Assembly: GCF_003026475.1 (NCBI RefSeq)
Contig: NZ_PYMC01000012.1
Location: 1-64,000, forward strand
Direction of reading: 5' to 3'
Origin: Photobacterium lipolyticum
GTDB taxonomy: Bacteria; Pseudomonadota; Gammaproteobacteria; Enterobacterales; Vibrionaceae
DNA: 64,000 bases
Made by a program: the position numbers and the translations under genes. The notes below the pieces were generated by a model that saw only the letters and a list, made by a program, of their open reading frames with translations, ran no database searches and was not told where the DNA came from. Numbering within the stretch: the first letter of the stretch is position 1; each line of letters starts with the position of its first letter. Shown here in pieces: positions 45,420 through 53,907 of the stretch.

Positions 45420-45587
45420 CTAATAATCTTGTCTTCGATCTTCCCGCCGTATTGCCTTCGACATCCTGTCATATCTCTCCAGCTCATCTAAAAACAACGA
45501 ACACTTCCACAGCACAACAAATCCAATATTGAGCACTGAGGTGAAAGTCAGGCTCTCTCTCCACGCTAAAACCGTTTCATCTTGCAT
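45420..45587 (-). CDS. Small membrane-associated protein, hypothetical
   Basis: A 55-residue ORF whose ATG at 45587 is preceded by an almost ideal AGGAGG at 5-nt spacing, far better than most genes here. The product has one hydrophobic segment (FTSVLNIGFVVLWKCSLFL, about residues 14-32) followed by a highly charged tail (DELERYDRMSKAIRREDRRQDY). No family is recognised. It sits alone between two wecA paralogues and converges on wecA. The translation signal is strong; the function is unknown. Confidence 0.6.
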   Translation of the reverse strand: MQDETVLAWRESLTFTSVLNIGFVVLWKCSLFLDELERYDRMSKAIRREDRRQDY

Positions 45588-45890
45588 ACATCCCTCCTTG
45601 CAATCAATAAACTGTCTGAGCAATGCTGCAGGCAATCTCACCTGAGAAGACTATTTCAAGAGTGATACATCAGGTTGACAACATGATATGCCTAAGCGGA
45701 GCATACTTTTCAGTGTAGATGTAAATGGAGAAAAGGTAAGTAAAACGCACGATGTATGTAACCAAATTGTGACAATACGCAAAGCCAAATCATTAAGAAG
45801 ACTACGGTTAGGGAAAGAGTGAATAGTCTCGAGTTACGAGGATCTTGACTCATTAATTATGATTGAGCATATTAATATTTTTATCGATGA

Positions 45891-45977
45891 AGCCAAACAG
45901 TCGTCATATATGGTTATATTTGAAGGGATGACGGGTTTAGGTACTTCTACTATTCGTAATTTACGTGAAAGAGTACT
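45891..45977 (-). repeat. Internally deleted remnant of the 187-bp element (copy F)
   Basis: A left piece (CCAAACAGTCGTCAT) and the right terminal part (GGGATGAC through to GAGTACT at 45977) are kept, while the two hairpins between are replaced by about 17 bp of unrelated sequence. Orientation as copies B and D. I see no other gene in 45588-46129. Confidence 0.7.
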
Positions 45978-45985
45978 AGAAATAT

Positions 45986-46125
45986 AAAACTAGATCCCCA
46001 TAGAACCTCAGGGCTATATAACCGCTTTTTCCGCTCTTCCTCGCCACTCGCTTCTAGCAACTCGAAACTAGCTCCCCAGAACCTCAGGGCCATAGAACCG
46101 CTTTTCCCGCTCTACCTAGCCACTA
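45986..46125. repeat. Inverted pair of third-family motifs with heptamer units
   Basis: Two copies on the minus strand (about 45990-46040 and 46071-46115) carry AGAACCTCAGGGC and AACCGCTTTT. CTCG heptamers (CCACTCG, CAACTCG) lie between them. They end just before the stop of the second wecA-like gene. Confidence 0.7.
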
Positions 46126-46129
46126 TTTA

Positions 46130-47224
46130 TTAATTCTCCCGCTTCGCCTTCTTGCTACCCAGTTCAGTTAGGTTGATATTGATTTTGCGAAGGAATGCGG
46201 TGATACGCCAGATATGGGTGATTGAGAGGTAGTAGGTGACGAATAACAGCAAGAAAGTATTGAACATAATAGCTTCGCTGACTTGCTGTTGTTCGCCCAA
46301 TACGCCGATGTAAGCAAAAATCGAAGCAAGGCCACAAATAGCAATCAAGGTCTTGCGAGAGGAAAGGCCTAATCGTTGGCAAATATGATGAAGGTGTTCG
46401 CGATCTGGCTTAAAGGGTGATTGCCCTTTACGCATCCGCCGCACCATAATGGTCGCCATATCCATTAGTGGCAAGGCAATAACCCATAAGGCAGTGACCG
46501 GTCGTAGCGGGTTATTATCTTCACCCTGGGAACCATTGACCAGTAACCAAATAACAGTAAAGCCAATAAAGACACTACCGGCATCGCCCATAAATACTTT
46601 GAATCGGCGGCCGAAAGGAAAGCCCAGATTTAACATGACATAAGGGATGGTAGCAAGAATAATCACGATGCAGAATTGGTAGAGATCTTGCTGATTATCC
46701 AGCCAGAATAAATACCCCAGGGCGGCAAAGCTGACGGTAGCCAAACCACCCAGTAGCCCGTCAATGCCATCTACCATGTTAAAAGCATTAATAGCGCCTA
46801 AAATGGCTAAAATTGTAATAATGTAACTGAGCGGTAGGTTAAGCAGTATTTCTTGTTCGCTGACCAGGTGCCCTAGCGTATAGAGGTTAAGGCCCCCGAC
46901 TTTAATCATGATGACAGACATTATGACCTGGATGATCAGCCGAACTTTGACGCTGATATCATATTTATCATCAACGGCACCGGTAAAGACTAAGACGGAA
47001 GCGCAACAAACATAAAGTGGCGTGTTTCTTGCCAATTCAGGGGCGAACGCAAGAGCAATTACGACAGTTAAGAATATAGAAATACCACCAATTAATGGCA
47101 CAACTCCTTCATGCTGTTTACGACCCGAAGGGATGTCAACTAACTGTATTTTCTTTGCTATTTTTCGAAGGAAAAACAGACTGCAAAAAGAGAAAAGAGC
47201 AATAAGCGCAAGTTCACTGTCCAT
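46130..47224 (-). CDS. WecA-like undecaprenyl-phosphate HexNAc-1-P transferase, second copy
   Basis: A 364-residue paralogue of the WecA at 44202 on the opposite strand. It keeps DIPSGRKQHEGVVPLIGG, DDKYDIS, NAFNMVDGIDGLLGG, FMGDAGS and DREHLHHICQRLGLS, so it should be catalytically competent. The N- and C-termini differ (basic tail NLTELGSKKAKREN). One copy may serve the capsule and the other ECA-like or O-antigen synthesis, or they may be allelic leftovers of two loci. It is a single-gene unit. Confidence 0.93.
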   Translation of the reverse strand: MDSELALIALFSFCSLFFLRKIAKKIQLVDIPSGRKQHEGVVPLIGGISIFLTVVIALAFAPELARNTPLYVCCASVLVFTGAVDDKYDISVKVRLIIQVIMSVIMIKVGGLNLYTLGHLVSEQEILLNLPLSYIITILAILGAINAFNMVDGIDGLLGGLATVSFAALGYLFWLDNQQDLYQFCIVIILATIPYVMLNLGFPFGRRFKVFMGDAGSVFIGFTVIWLLVNGSQGEDNNPLRPVTALWVIALPLMDMATIMVRRMRKGQSPFKPDREHLHHICQRLGLSSRKTLIAICGLASIFAYIGVLGEQQQVSEAIMFNTFLLLFVTYYLSITHIWRITAFLRKININLTELGSKKAKREN

Positions 47225-47405
47225 AATGATTCTTCATTTTTTATTAAAAAGTACCTAGCCGCCGTTATTATATAGACTTCGGTTTACTTTGAAACCTTTA
47301 TGCAACAAATGGCTTATGTTTGATGGTGGAATGAGACTTTTATACCATATTCACAATTGATAAAATTGTTATTTATTGTTTTTAGCGCAAATTATTCCCT
47401 GAAAA

Positions 47406-47603
47406 CTAAAATGGGAAAATAACGGTGATTGTTCGCATAATTTTAAACGCTGTTAAAAGTGTATGCAGACTGCCCAGTAGTGTCAAAAAAATGCTACCGA
47501 TCACCTGAAGTCGAACCTGAGGTTTTGATTTCTGTTGCGGGGCCTTTTTCTTAAGAGCAATACTCTGAAATATTGATGTTATTTCGTGATATGTCTCGAG
47601 CAT
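47406..47603 (-). CDS. Possible small protein, hypothetical
   Basis: A 65-residue ORF with a Lys/Gln-rich middle (KKKAPQQKSKPQ) and a hydrophobic C-terminal half (VIGSIFLTLLGSLHTLLTAF). It is divergent from the next gene by about 75 bp. There is no convincing ribosome-binding site and no known family. I see nothing else in 47225-47677. Confidence 0.3.
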   Translation of the reverse strand: MLETYHEITSIFQSIALKKKAPQQKSKPQVRLQVIGSIFLTLLGSLHTLLTAFKIMRTITVIFPF

Positions 47604-47677
47604 TCCGGCTCACTTTTCCACCGATCTTCTAAGCTTTGTCATCATCCCGCTATTGGTACAATTTTGGGAGTACGAGG

Positions 47678-49039
47678 GTGAAGATTACTCATCATGGGGC
47701 CAGAACAGGTGTGACTGGCTCATGTCATGAAGTGTTAATCGGTGAGCATGGTTTGCTCGTCGATTGTGGCCTATTTCAAGGCACGGAATACACCGGGTCT
47801 TTTGATATCGAATTTTCTCTCGGTCATATTCGCGGGTTGTTACTGACGCATTGCCATATTGATCATGTTGGTCGTATTCCCTGGTTACTGGCGGCAGGTT
47901 ATAAAGGCCCGATTTATGCGACGGAAGCTACCGCTGCCTTGCTACCTTTAATGCTGGAAGATGGCCTGAAAATACAATTAGGTTTGAACCGGACACAGTG
48001 TGAACATTTCACCAGTGTGGTAAAAAAGCAACTTAAACCCATCCCTTATGGTTGCTGGGCTCAACTGGTATTGCCATCCGGTGAGGTGGTCAGTATTCGC
48101 TTTCAGCCGGCAGGTCATATCTTAGGTTCTGCCTATATAGAAATGAAGATGCCTGATGGACAAGTCGTGGTGTTTACCGGAGACTTAGGCCCCTGTAATA
48201 CGCCGTTGTTAGTTGATCCCCTATCACCCCAACAGGTCGATATCCTGATCATTGAAAGTACTTACGGCGATAAAGCACACAGTCCGGTGTCCGTTCGTGA
48301 ACAACAACTAAAGGCTATTGTTCAGCGTTCGTTTGCTGACGGTGGCGCAATTTTAATCCCGGCCTTTAGTGTAGGGCGAACGCAAGAGTTGCTGTTTGAT
48401 ATAGAGAATATTATTGCGACAGCGATGTCAGGCAATCAGGGGGTAAACTGGCAAGCCACCCCTATTATCCTCGACTCTCCTCTGGCGGGTGAAATTACGC
48501 TGCAGTATCGTGAATTCAAGCAGCTTTGGGCGAAAGAAGCGAAAGATCGTTATCAGCAAGGTCGCCATCCGCTTTCATTTTCTCAATGTATTACCATTGA
48601 TTCTCATGCTGATCATCAAGCGTTGGTTAATCGCCTAAAGACGACGGGAGAGCCCGCCATCGTGGTAGCAGCAAGTGGAATGTGCACTGGCGGGCGTATT
48701 CTCAACTATCTGGAAGCGTTGTTAGCCGATGCCAGAACTGACGTGATCCTGGTTGGCTATCAGGCCCGAGGAACGTTGGGGCGCGAACTTATCCAAGGCT
48801 GTGAAAAAGTAAAGATCAATGGTACTGAGGTTGCGGTAAAAGCGAAGATCCATCAAATGCCGGGTTATTCGGCTCATGCCGACCAAGCGGGTTTGATTAA
48901 ATTTGTGGACGGTATTGAGCTGGGGCCTAAAAAGATCCATGTGATTCACGGTGATTGCGAAGCGCAAGCGGCTCTTGCAGAGAAGCTAAAAGTGGTGAAG
49001 CCTGAAGCAGAGATACTAACAGGAACAGAGATGGAATAG
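47678..49039 (+). CDS. rjg: Metallo-beta-lactamase/beta-CASP protein, Rjg type
   Basis: A 453-residue MBL-fold protein with beta-CASP domain, related to RNA 3'-end processing nucleases. It has the N-terminal HHGARTGVTGSCHEV, the metal motif LTHCHIDHVGRIP (about residues 56-68), PAGHILGSAYIE, FTGDLG, ESTYGD, the beta-CASP PAFSVGRTQELL and MCTGGRI, and the terminal GYSAHADQ and VIHGD. I choose the GTG at 47678 because GGGAG precedes it and the family starts there; TTG at 47636 is an alternative. Its homologue rjg marks the right junction of capsule/O-antigen loci in Vibrio cholerae O139 and V. parahaemolyticus. Its RNA substrate is unknown. Confidence 0.9.
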   Translation: MKITHHGARTGVTGSCHEVLIGEHGLLVDCGLFQGTEYTGSFDIEFSLGHIRGLLLTHCHIDHVGRIPWLLAAGYKGPIYATEATAALLPLMLEDGLKIQLGLNRTQCEHFTSVVKKQLKPIPYGCWAQLVLPSGEVVSIRFQPAGHILGSAYIEMKMPDGQVVVFTGDLGPCNTPLLVDPLSPQQVDILIIESTYGDKAHSPVSVREQQLKAIVQRSFADGGAILIPAFSVGRTQELLFDIENIIATAMSGNQGVNWQATPIILDSPLAGEITLQYREFKQLWAKEAKDRYQQGRHPLSFSQCITIDSHADHQALVNRLKTTGEPAIVVAASGMCTGGRILNYLEALLADARTDVILVGYQARGTLGRELIQGCEKVKINGTEVAVKAKIHQMPGYSAHADQAGLIKFVDGIELGPKKIHVIHGDCEAQAALAEKLKVVKPEAEILTGTEME

Positions 49040-49063
49040 AGGATGTGTATCTAATTTTTGATG

Positions 49064-49192
49064 GAAAGAGCGGCCCTGTGGCTCTGTGGCCCGATGGTGA
49101 ATAGGGCGAATAGGGCTGGTATTTATTTGGTTGTCACTAAATAAAGTGCACTCTGCCTGTTAGCACCCTAGCACCCTAGCACCCTAGCACCT
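49064..49192. repeat. Third-family motif and (TAGCACCC) octamer array
   Basis: The motif AAAGAGCGGCCCTGTGG with a second CTCTGTGG lies at 49064-49096. Four tandem octamers, TAGCACCC three times then TAGCACCT, lie at 49161-49192. The step is 8 bp, unlike the 7-bp arrays elsewhere. Confidence 0.75.
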
Positions 49193-49291
49193 CAGTATTT
49201 GTCTCTCACCTAATAGTTATTCTTGTCCTATACTTACATTTATATCAATGAAAGAAAATTGTTGTTAGAAGTTAGGGTAATAAGGGAAGCT

Positions 49292-49597
49292 ATGAAGAAT
49301 TTTGCGATTACGTTGCTTTTGGCTGGGATGCTTTCTAGTACTGTTTTTGCCGCTGAAGATCAAGTATCTCAACCGTCCTCATCTACTTCTACGTCTGCTT
49401 CTGATGCGGCGACAACGGCTGCCAGCAGTTCGACAGGGGCTGCGGCGGGGATTGATACCGCGTTGGCGGCTTCAGCGGGAGGCCTGACGGCGACAGTGCT
49501 TGCAGTAGGTGTCGCGGCTGTAGTGATAGGGGTTGCAGTATCAGACTCCGGAGGTGGAAATGATACCGCACCTCCGGTTACGGCGGCGGTTGAATAG
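49292..49597 (+). CDS. YjbE/GfcA-like small secreted Ser/Ala/Thr-rich protein, second copy
   Basis: A 101-residue product with signal peptide MKNFAITLLLAGMLSSTVFA, then a Ser/Thr/Ala low-complexity region, a Gly-Leu-Thr-Ala-Thr turn, a hydrophobic AVGVAAVVIGVAVSD stretch and a short polar tail. The layout parallels the yjbE product at 16722-17030 (compare AVGAAAAVAAVAVAD followed by S). I start at the ATG at 49292, which has AGGGAAG upstream; earlier in-frame starts lack a signal peptide. It has no yjbFGH partners here. Function unknown. Confidence 0.8.
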   Translation: MKNFAITLLLAGMLSSTVFAAEDQVSQPSSSTSTSASDAATTAASSSTGAAAGIDTALAASAGGLTATVLAVGVAAVVIGVAVSDSGGGNDTAPPVTAAVE

Positions 49598-49866
49598 GGG
49601 GTAGTTGCGAGTTTCTAGAAACGAGTGACTAGGAAGAGCGGTTCTATGGGATCGAGTTTTGAGTACCTAGATACTCGATACTCAAAACTCGAAGCTAGGA
49701 AGAGCAAAAGCTTGACATGAGTGAGTGATTTTTGAAGTCTGCCCCCAGAACTCGGAGGTATTATAACCTCTCGCTTTTCTCGTTTCTCGTCTCTCTAATC
49801 TCGTAACTTTTATCTCACCACTCTAATCTCGTAACTTTAAACTCGTATCTTGTTTCTAGCTTCTCG
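49598..49866. repeat. Heptamer array with palindrome and third-family motif
   Basis: GCGAGTTTCTAGAAACGAG contains the palindrome GTTTCTAGAAAC. AGAGCGGTTCTATGG follows near 49636, then TACCTAGATACTCG units. The right half is all CTCG (TTTCTCG and two copies of a CTCTAATCTCGTAACTTT unit). It spans the whole gap to the mnmC stop. Confidence 0.75.
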
Positions 49867-49872
49867 TAACCC

Positions 49873-51894
49873 TTAAAGCTGCTTGCCTCTCACAAGGCGG
49901 CGAACCCACATACGACCGGGATGCAGAGCGTCTAATACGGTATGAGGCAAAGGGAGCGGGTTGCCGCAGATCTGTGAAGCTAGCAGTTCGCCAAGCAGCG
50001 GGGCTGAGCTTAAACCCCTAGAGCCTAAACCGACGATTGAGTACAAATTTTGATAAACAGGCACCATTTCAGCGGTGTCTTGCTGATCTCTGAGATCGGC
50101 ATACTGCTCAATCAATGCCTGGTAACGACAGACATCGCCGACAAAGGGTAAATGGTCGCGGCTGGCGCAGCGAACACCTGCCCGTGACTGATTACCTGAG
50201 ATATCGATTTCGGTCGGCCATCCGACATTTGGCAGGCAGTTGATCAACCGCTGCTTGTTATCAGCATGCTCTTGTTCGCTAAATGCTAAATCAACGCTGT
50301 TGCGGCGGTAGCTGGCACCAATACAATGGGTCTGTGTGGTTTTATTCGCGGGTGTTAGATAGCCGTCATAACACAGTACCGTTTTCAGTTCTGATAACGT
50401 ACTGTTGGTTGGAATATGGCTAACTTGTCCGCGTACCGAATAGGCAGGGATCGCTTTCGCTTGTTCTAATTCAGAAAAACGATGGCCGTTTGCAATAATG
50501 ACGCTGTCATGGCTAAAGGTTTTGCCCGAGGTATCGGTGAGTTGCCATGTATCTTCAATCAATTCCAGTCGGCAAATGTCCGTTTCGGTTTTTACTGTAA
50601 GCAGACCCGTCTCTTGCGCTTGGGTAATTAACGCGCGGGTGAGTTCTTGCGGACACAACCAGCCACCTTGTGGGTAGTGAACACTGCGATGGCCTGATTT
50701 AACCCCGGTCTTTTGCTCGGTTTGCTTAATATTTAGCGAATGAACAAGATCTGGCGGGAAGGTGCCTGTCAGCATTTTATCTAATTTTTCAGCTGCTTTC
50801 TCATCCCAGGCCAGTTGCGTGACACCACACCAGTCGTGGGAAAATTCACTTTTTACTGCAGCCTGTTCAACAAACTGGCGCGCATAAAAAAATGCCGGAG
50901 CAAAGAAGCGGGAGAGGGTATCGTTTGAGCCATTCAATAACGGATAGACAGCGCCCTGGCGGTTACCCGATGCTCCTTCAGCCGGTAAGGGATCGGCACA
51001 ATAAAGCGTCACCTTCATTCCTCGGCGAACCAGAGCCAGTGCCGTGGTCGCCGATGCAATACCACCACCAATGATCGCGACATCTGCCGGATTCGTCGCG
51101 GCCGAACGTGCGTACCAGGGTTTGAAGTTTGCCTTGTGTTGGCGTTTGGTGATTTTTCCTGCCAGCATTTCTCGCTTATGACCAAAGCCTTTCACTTTAG
51201 CCATCTCAAAACCGGCTTCAAGTAAACCTCGTCGAACAAAACCGGCAGCGGTGAAGGTTGCGGTGGTACAATCCTGGCGCGCCATTTTTGCCATACCGTT
51301 GAATAGTTCCTGATTCCACATTTCCGGGTTTTTGCTGGGGGCGAAACCATCCAAGAACCAGGCATCAACAATACCGTCATCATTGGTCCAGACTTGCGGC
51401 ATACAGTCTTTGATATCACCAAACCACAGGTCAAGGGTGATCATGCCTTCTTCCAGCACGATTCGATGGCAGTCGGCAACGGCTGGCGGGTAGTGGGCAT
51501 GCAGTTGCTCTGCTAAATCAGCCAGTTCTGGCCAGGCCTGATGGGCCTTGATTAAGTCATCTCTGGTAACCGGGAATTTCTCAAAGCTGATGAAATGCAG
51601 TTCTTTGGTTGTTGCGCTTGGGTTTGCCTGGCGAAAGGCTTTGAACCATTGCCACGCGGCGAGAAAATTCAGTCCAGTCCCAAAGCCCGTTTCGGCAATC
51701 ACAAAACGGCGGCGATCAAGTGTTTCCCAGCGTTCAGGCAGTCCATTTTGTTGCAAGAAGACGTATCGTGTTTCTTCCAGCCCGTTGGTGTTAGAAAAAT
51801 AGACATCGTCAAAGTTATTGGATACTGGAGTGCCGGCCTCATTCCAATCAAGAATGGCGTGCTCGATACGCTTGTCAGACAAGGGAAACCTCAT
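49873..51894 (-). CDS. mnmC: tRNA 5-methylaminomethyl-2-thiouridine biosynthesis bifunctional protein
   Basis: This 673-residue two-domain enzyme completes mnm5s2U34 in tRNAs. The N-terminal methyltransferase domain has [15 protein letters not shown] and the SAM-binding [14 protein letters not shown] (about residues 68-81), and [16 protein letters not shown]. The C-terminal FAD oxidoreductase domain begins [17 protein letters not shown] (about 273-289) and continues with [14 protein letters not shown] and [16 protein letters not shown]. Both domains are complete. It is divergent from fabB, as in E. coli, and marks the right border of the polysaccharide island. Confidence 0.96.
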   Translation of the reverse strand: MRFPLSDKRIEHAILDWNEAGTPVSNNFDDVYFSNTNGLEETRYVFLQQNGLPERWETLDRRRFVIAETGFGTGLNFLAAWQWFKAFRQANPSATTKELHFISFEKFPVTRDDLIKAHQAWPELADLAEQLHAHYPPAVADCHRIVLEEGMITLDLWFGDIKDCMPQVWTNDDGIVDAWFLDGFAPSKNPEMWNQELFNGMAKMARQDCTTATFTAAGFVRRGLLEAGFEMAKVKGFGHKREMLAGKITKRQHKANFKPWYARSAATNPADVAIIGGGIASATTALALVRRGMKVTLYCADPLPAEGASGNRQGAVYPLLNGSNDTLSRFFAPAFFYARQFVEQAAVKSEFSHDWCGVTQLAWDEKAAEKLDKMLTGTFPPDLVHSLNIKQTEQKTGVKSGHRSVHYPQGGWLCPQELTRALITQAQETGLLTVKTETDICRLELIEDTWQLTDTSGKTFSHDSVIIANGHRFSELEQAKAIPAYSVRGQVSHIPTNSTLSELKTVLCYDGYLTPANKTTQTHCIGASYRRNSVDLAFSEQEHADNKQRLINCLPNVGWPTEIDISGNQSRAGVRCASRDHLPFVGDVCRYQALIEQYADLRDQQDTAEMVPVYQNLYSIVGLGSRGLSSAPLLGELLASQICGNPLPLPHTVLDALHPGRMWVRRLVRGKQL

Positions 51895-52113
51895 AATTTT
51901 ATCTCATTGCTATTTAGTCAGATATCGCCTACTTGTTATTAAACAGAGCGCTTTCTCTTTGTTCTGGAACGAAATAGCGGCGAATTAAACAGCTCTAGAG
52001 ATATACTTAATCAATAATTGGTGGCGATTGTACCCGATTGTAGGGAAAGCTGACCACTTTCTGTTAATAAACCCGTTAATATTGACAACGTTAAATGACA
52101 GTAGGAATTCATC

Positions 52114-53328
52114 ATGAAACGAGCCGTAATTACAGGCATGGGTATCGTATCCAGCATTGGTAACGACGTTAAAGAGGTGTTGGCATCTCTAAAAAGTGGT
52201 AAGTCTGGGATTAGCTTCTCTGAACAGTTCGCAGAAAAGAAATTGCGCAGTAATGTTTGGGGTGATTTGAAAATGAATCCGGCTGAACACATCGATCGTA
52301 AAAAAATGCGTTTCATGGGTGATGCCGCCGCATTTGCTTATTTGTCGATGGAGCAGGCAATTGAAGATTCAGGTTTAACCGAAGATCAGGTTTCTAATGA
52401 CCGAACTGGCCTGGTGGCGGGTTCAGGTGGTGCGTCATCGCATAACCAAGCTGCAGCCGTTGATATTCTGCGCGAAAAAGGGGTGAAGCGTGTTGGCCCT
52501 TACATGGTACCTCGTACTATGTCATCCACCGTTTCAGCCTGCCTTGCAACGCCATTTAAAATTCGTGGCGTGAACTACACCATGAGTTCAGCATGTGCGA
52601 CGTCGGCACACTGTATCGGCCACGCTGTTGAACTGATCCAGCTTGGCAAGCAAGACGTTGTCTTCGCTGGTGGTGGTGAAGAGCTGGATTGGACGCTGAC
52701 GATGATGTTCGATGCGATGGGTGCGCTATCAACCAAATATAATGATGATCCAACCAAGGCATCTCGTACTTATGATGCCGATCGTGACGGTTTTGTTATC
52801 TCTGGCGGCGGCGGCATGCTGGTGGTTGAAGAGTTGGAACATGCGTTAGCACGTGGTGCGAAAATTTACGGTGAAATCGTAGGTTATGGGGCAACCTCTG
52901 ATGGCTACGATATGGTCGCGCCATCAGGTGAAGGTGCCGTTCGCTGTATGAAGATGGCGATGAAAGATCTTGATGCACCAGTGGATTATATCAATACCCA
53001 CGGTACGTCTACGCCTGTCGGCGACGTAAAAGAATTAGGTGCCATTCAGGAGTTGTTCGGAAAGAGCAGCCCGGCGATCTCTGCAACTAAAGCGATGACC
53101 GGCCATGCGCTGGGTGCTGCGGGTGTACACGAAGCCATCTATTCAACCTTGATGCTGAATAATAACTTCGTTGCGCCAAGTATCAACATCGACAATCTAG
53201 ATCCGGCAGCAGAAGGTCTGGATATCGTGACTGAAATGCGTGAGCAAGAATTGAAGACAGTTATGTCTAACAGCTTCGGTTTCGGTGGTACCAACGCGAC
53301 ACTCGTGATTAAGAAATACGAAGGTTAA
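52114..53328 (+). CDS. fabB: 3-oxoacyl-[acyl-carrier-protein] synthase I
   Basis: An elongating condensing enzyme required for unsaturated fatty acids. The 404-residue product is full length. The Cys-His-His triad is clear: nucleophile in SSACATSAH (about residue 163), His in [11 protein letters not shown] (about 298) and His in [10 protein letters not shown] (about 333). The glycine-rich [11 protein letters not shown] is at the C-terminus. A promoter with possible FabR/FadR control would lie in 51895-52113, but I could not identify an operator. Heptamer repeats begin after the stop. Confidence 0.97.
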   Translation: MKRAVITGMGIVSSIGNDVKEVLASLKSGKSGISFSEQFAEKKLRSNVWGDLKMNPAEHIDRKKMRFMGDAAAFAYLSMEQAIEDSGLTEDQVSNDRTGLVAGSGGASSHNQAAAVDILREKGVKRVGPYMVPRTMSSTVSACLATPFKIRGVNYTMSSACATSAHCIGHAVELIQLGKQDVVFAGGGEELDWTLTMMFDAMGALSTKYNDDPTKASRTYDADRDGFVISGGGGMLVVEELEHALARGAKIYGEIVGYGATSDGYDMVAPSGEGAVRCMKMAMKDLDAPVDYINTHGTSTPVGDVKELGAIQELFGKSSPAISATKAMTGHALGAAGVHEAIYSTLMLNNNFVAPSINIDNLDPAAEGLDIVTEMREQELKTVMSNSFGFGGTNATLVIKKYEG

Positions 53329-53335
53329 TAACAGG

Positions 53336-53432
53336 TGCGAGTGACGAGAAGTGAGTAAGGAGAAGCGAGTAGTGAGATTCGAGAAACGCTCTACTCGAAA
53401 CTCGTGTGAGTAACTCGACACGTTATACTCGC
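53336..53432. repeat. Heptamer array after fabB
   Basis: The left half is CGAG-rich (GCGAGTGACGAGAAG, AGAAGCGAGTAG, ATTCGAG). The right half is CTCG-rich (CTACTCGAAACTCG, AACTCGACACG, TACTCGC). The register is less strict than in other arrays. Confidence 0.65.
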
Positions 53433-53454
53433 TCCTGAAACTTCTTTTGTCTTT

Positions 53455-53663
53455 TTCCAGGAACGGCACTGGCTAGGATCTCCAATCAAGCGGACGACTT
53501 TTAGCGGAGGCATCTTAAAGATTGGTTTTCTGTCGCCAGTGCCTGTAAACAGACGCAACATTAGCTTGTGTGAATAGTATTTTCTTTTATAGAAGGTGTC
53601 TATATCCAGATGCTAATGCTTTTTACCTGGATTTTTTTACCCGGCCATGTGCCGGGTTTTTTT
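53455..53663 (+). ncRNA. Candidate structured RNA ending in an intrinsic terminator
   Basis: There is no ORF, but several complementary segments are present. GGCACTGGC (53465-53473) pairs with GCCAGTGCC (53535-53543), enclosing CCAATC (53482-53487) with GATTGG (53520-53525). CATTAGC (53559-53565) matches GCTAATG (53612-53618), while ATCCAG (53604-53609) matches CTGGAT (53627-53632), and the last two cross each other. The region ends in a strong terminator and starts near a TATACT box at 53423. It may be a small RNA or a long fabB 3' region. I recognise no Rfam family. Confidence 0.45.
53639..53663 (+). terminator. Intrinsic terminator
   Basis: ACCCGGC (53639-53645) pairs with GCCGGGT (53651-53657) around a CATGT loop, followed by seven T. 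It lies 310 bp after the fabB stop. Confidence 0.9.
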
Positions 53664-53690
53664 GTACCTGAAGAAAGGTGCTATACCCTG

Positions 53691-53870
53691 GACCCTGTTT
53701 CACATAAAATACGAATCGTTGAAGCACCGTCATCCCGGAATAGAGGAACGAGATATCCGGGATCCAGCTTTAACTGTGTGCGCCTTAGATTCCGTATAAG
53801 TTCGTACCTCACTTTACGGAATGACGACGTTTGGTGACGGAACTAATCAAAACTTCTGTGACGAAGTACT
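53691..53870 (+). repeat. Dispersed element, copy E (180 bp)
   Basis: Orientation as copies A and C. A 7-bp deletion near the left side (just before GTCATCCCGG) explains the 180-bp length. The right end is an intact AGTACT (53865-53870); the left AGTACT is mutated. Both internal hairpins are kept. Confidence 0.85.
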
Positions 53871-53907
53871 AGACTCCTAGACCCTCTTCTTTTTCTCCGG
53901 AGAAAAA

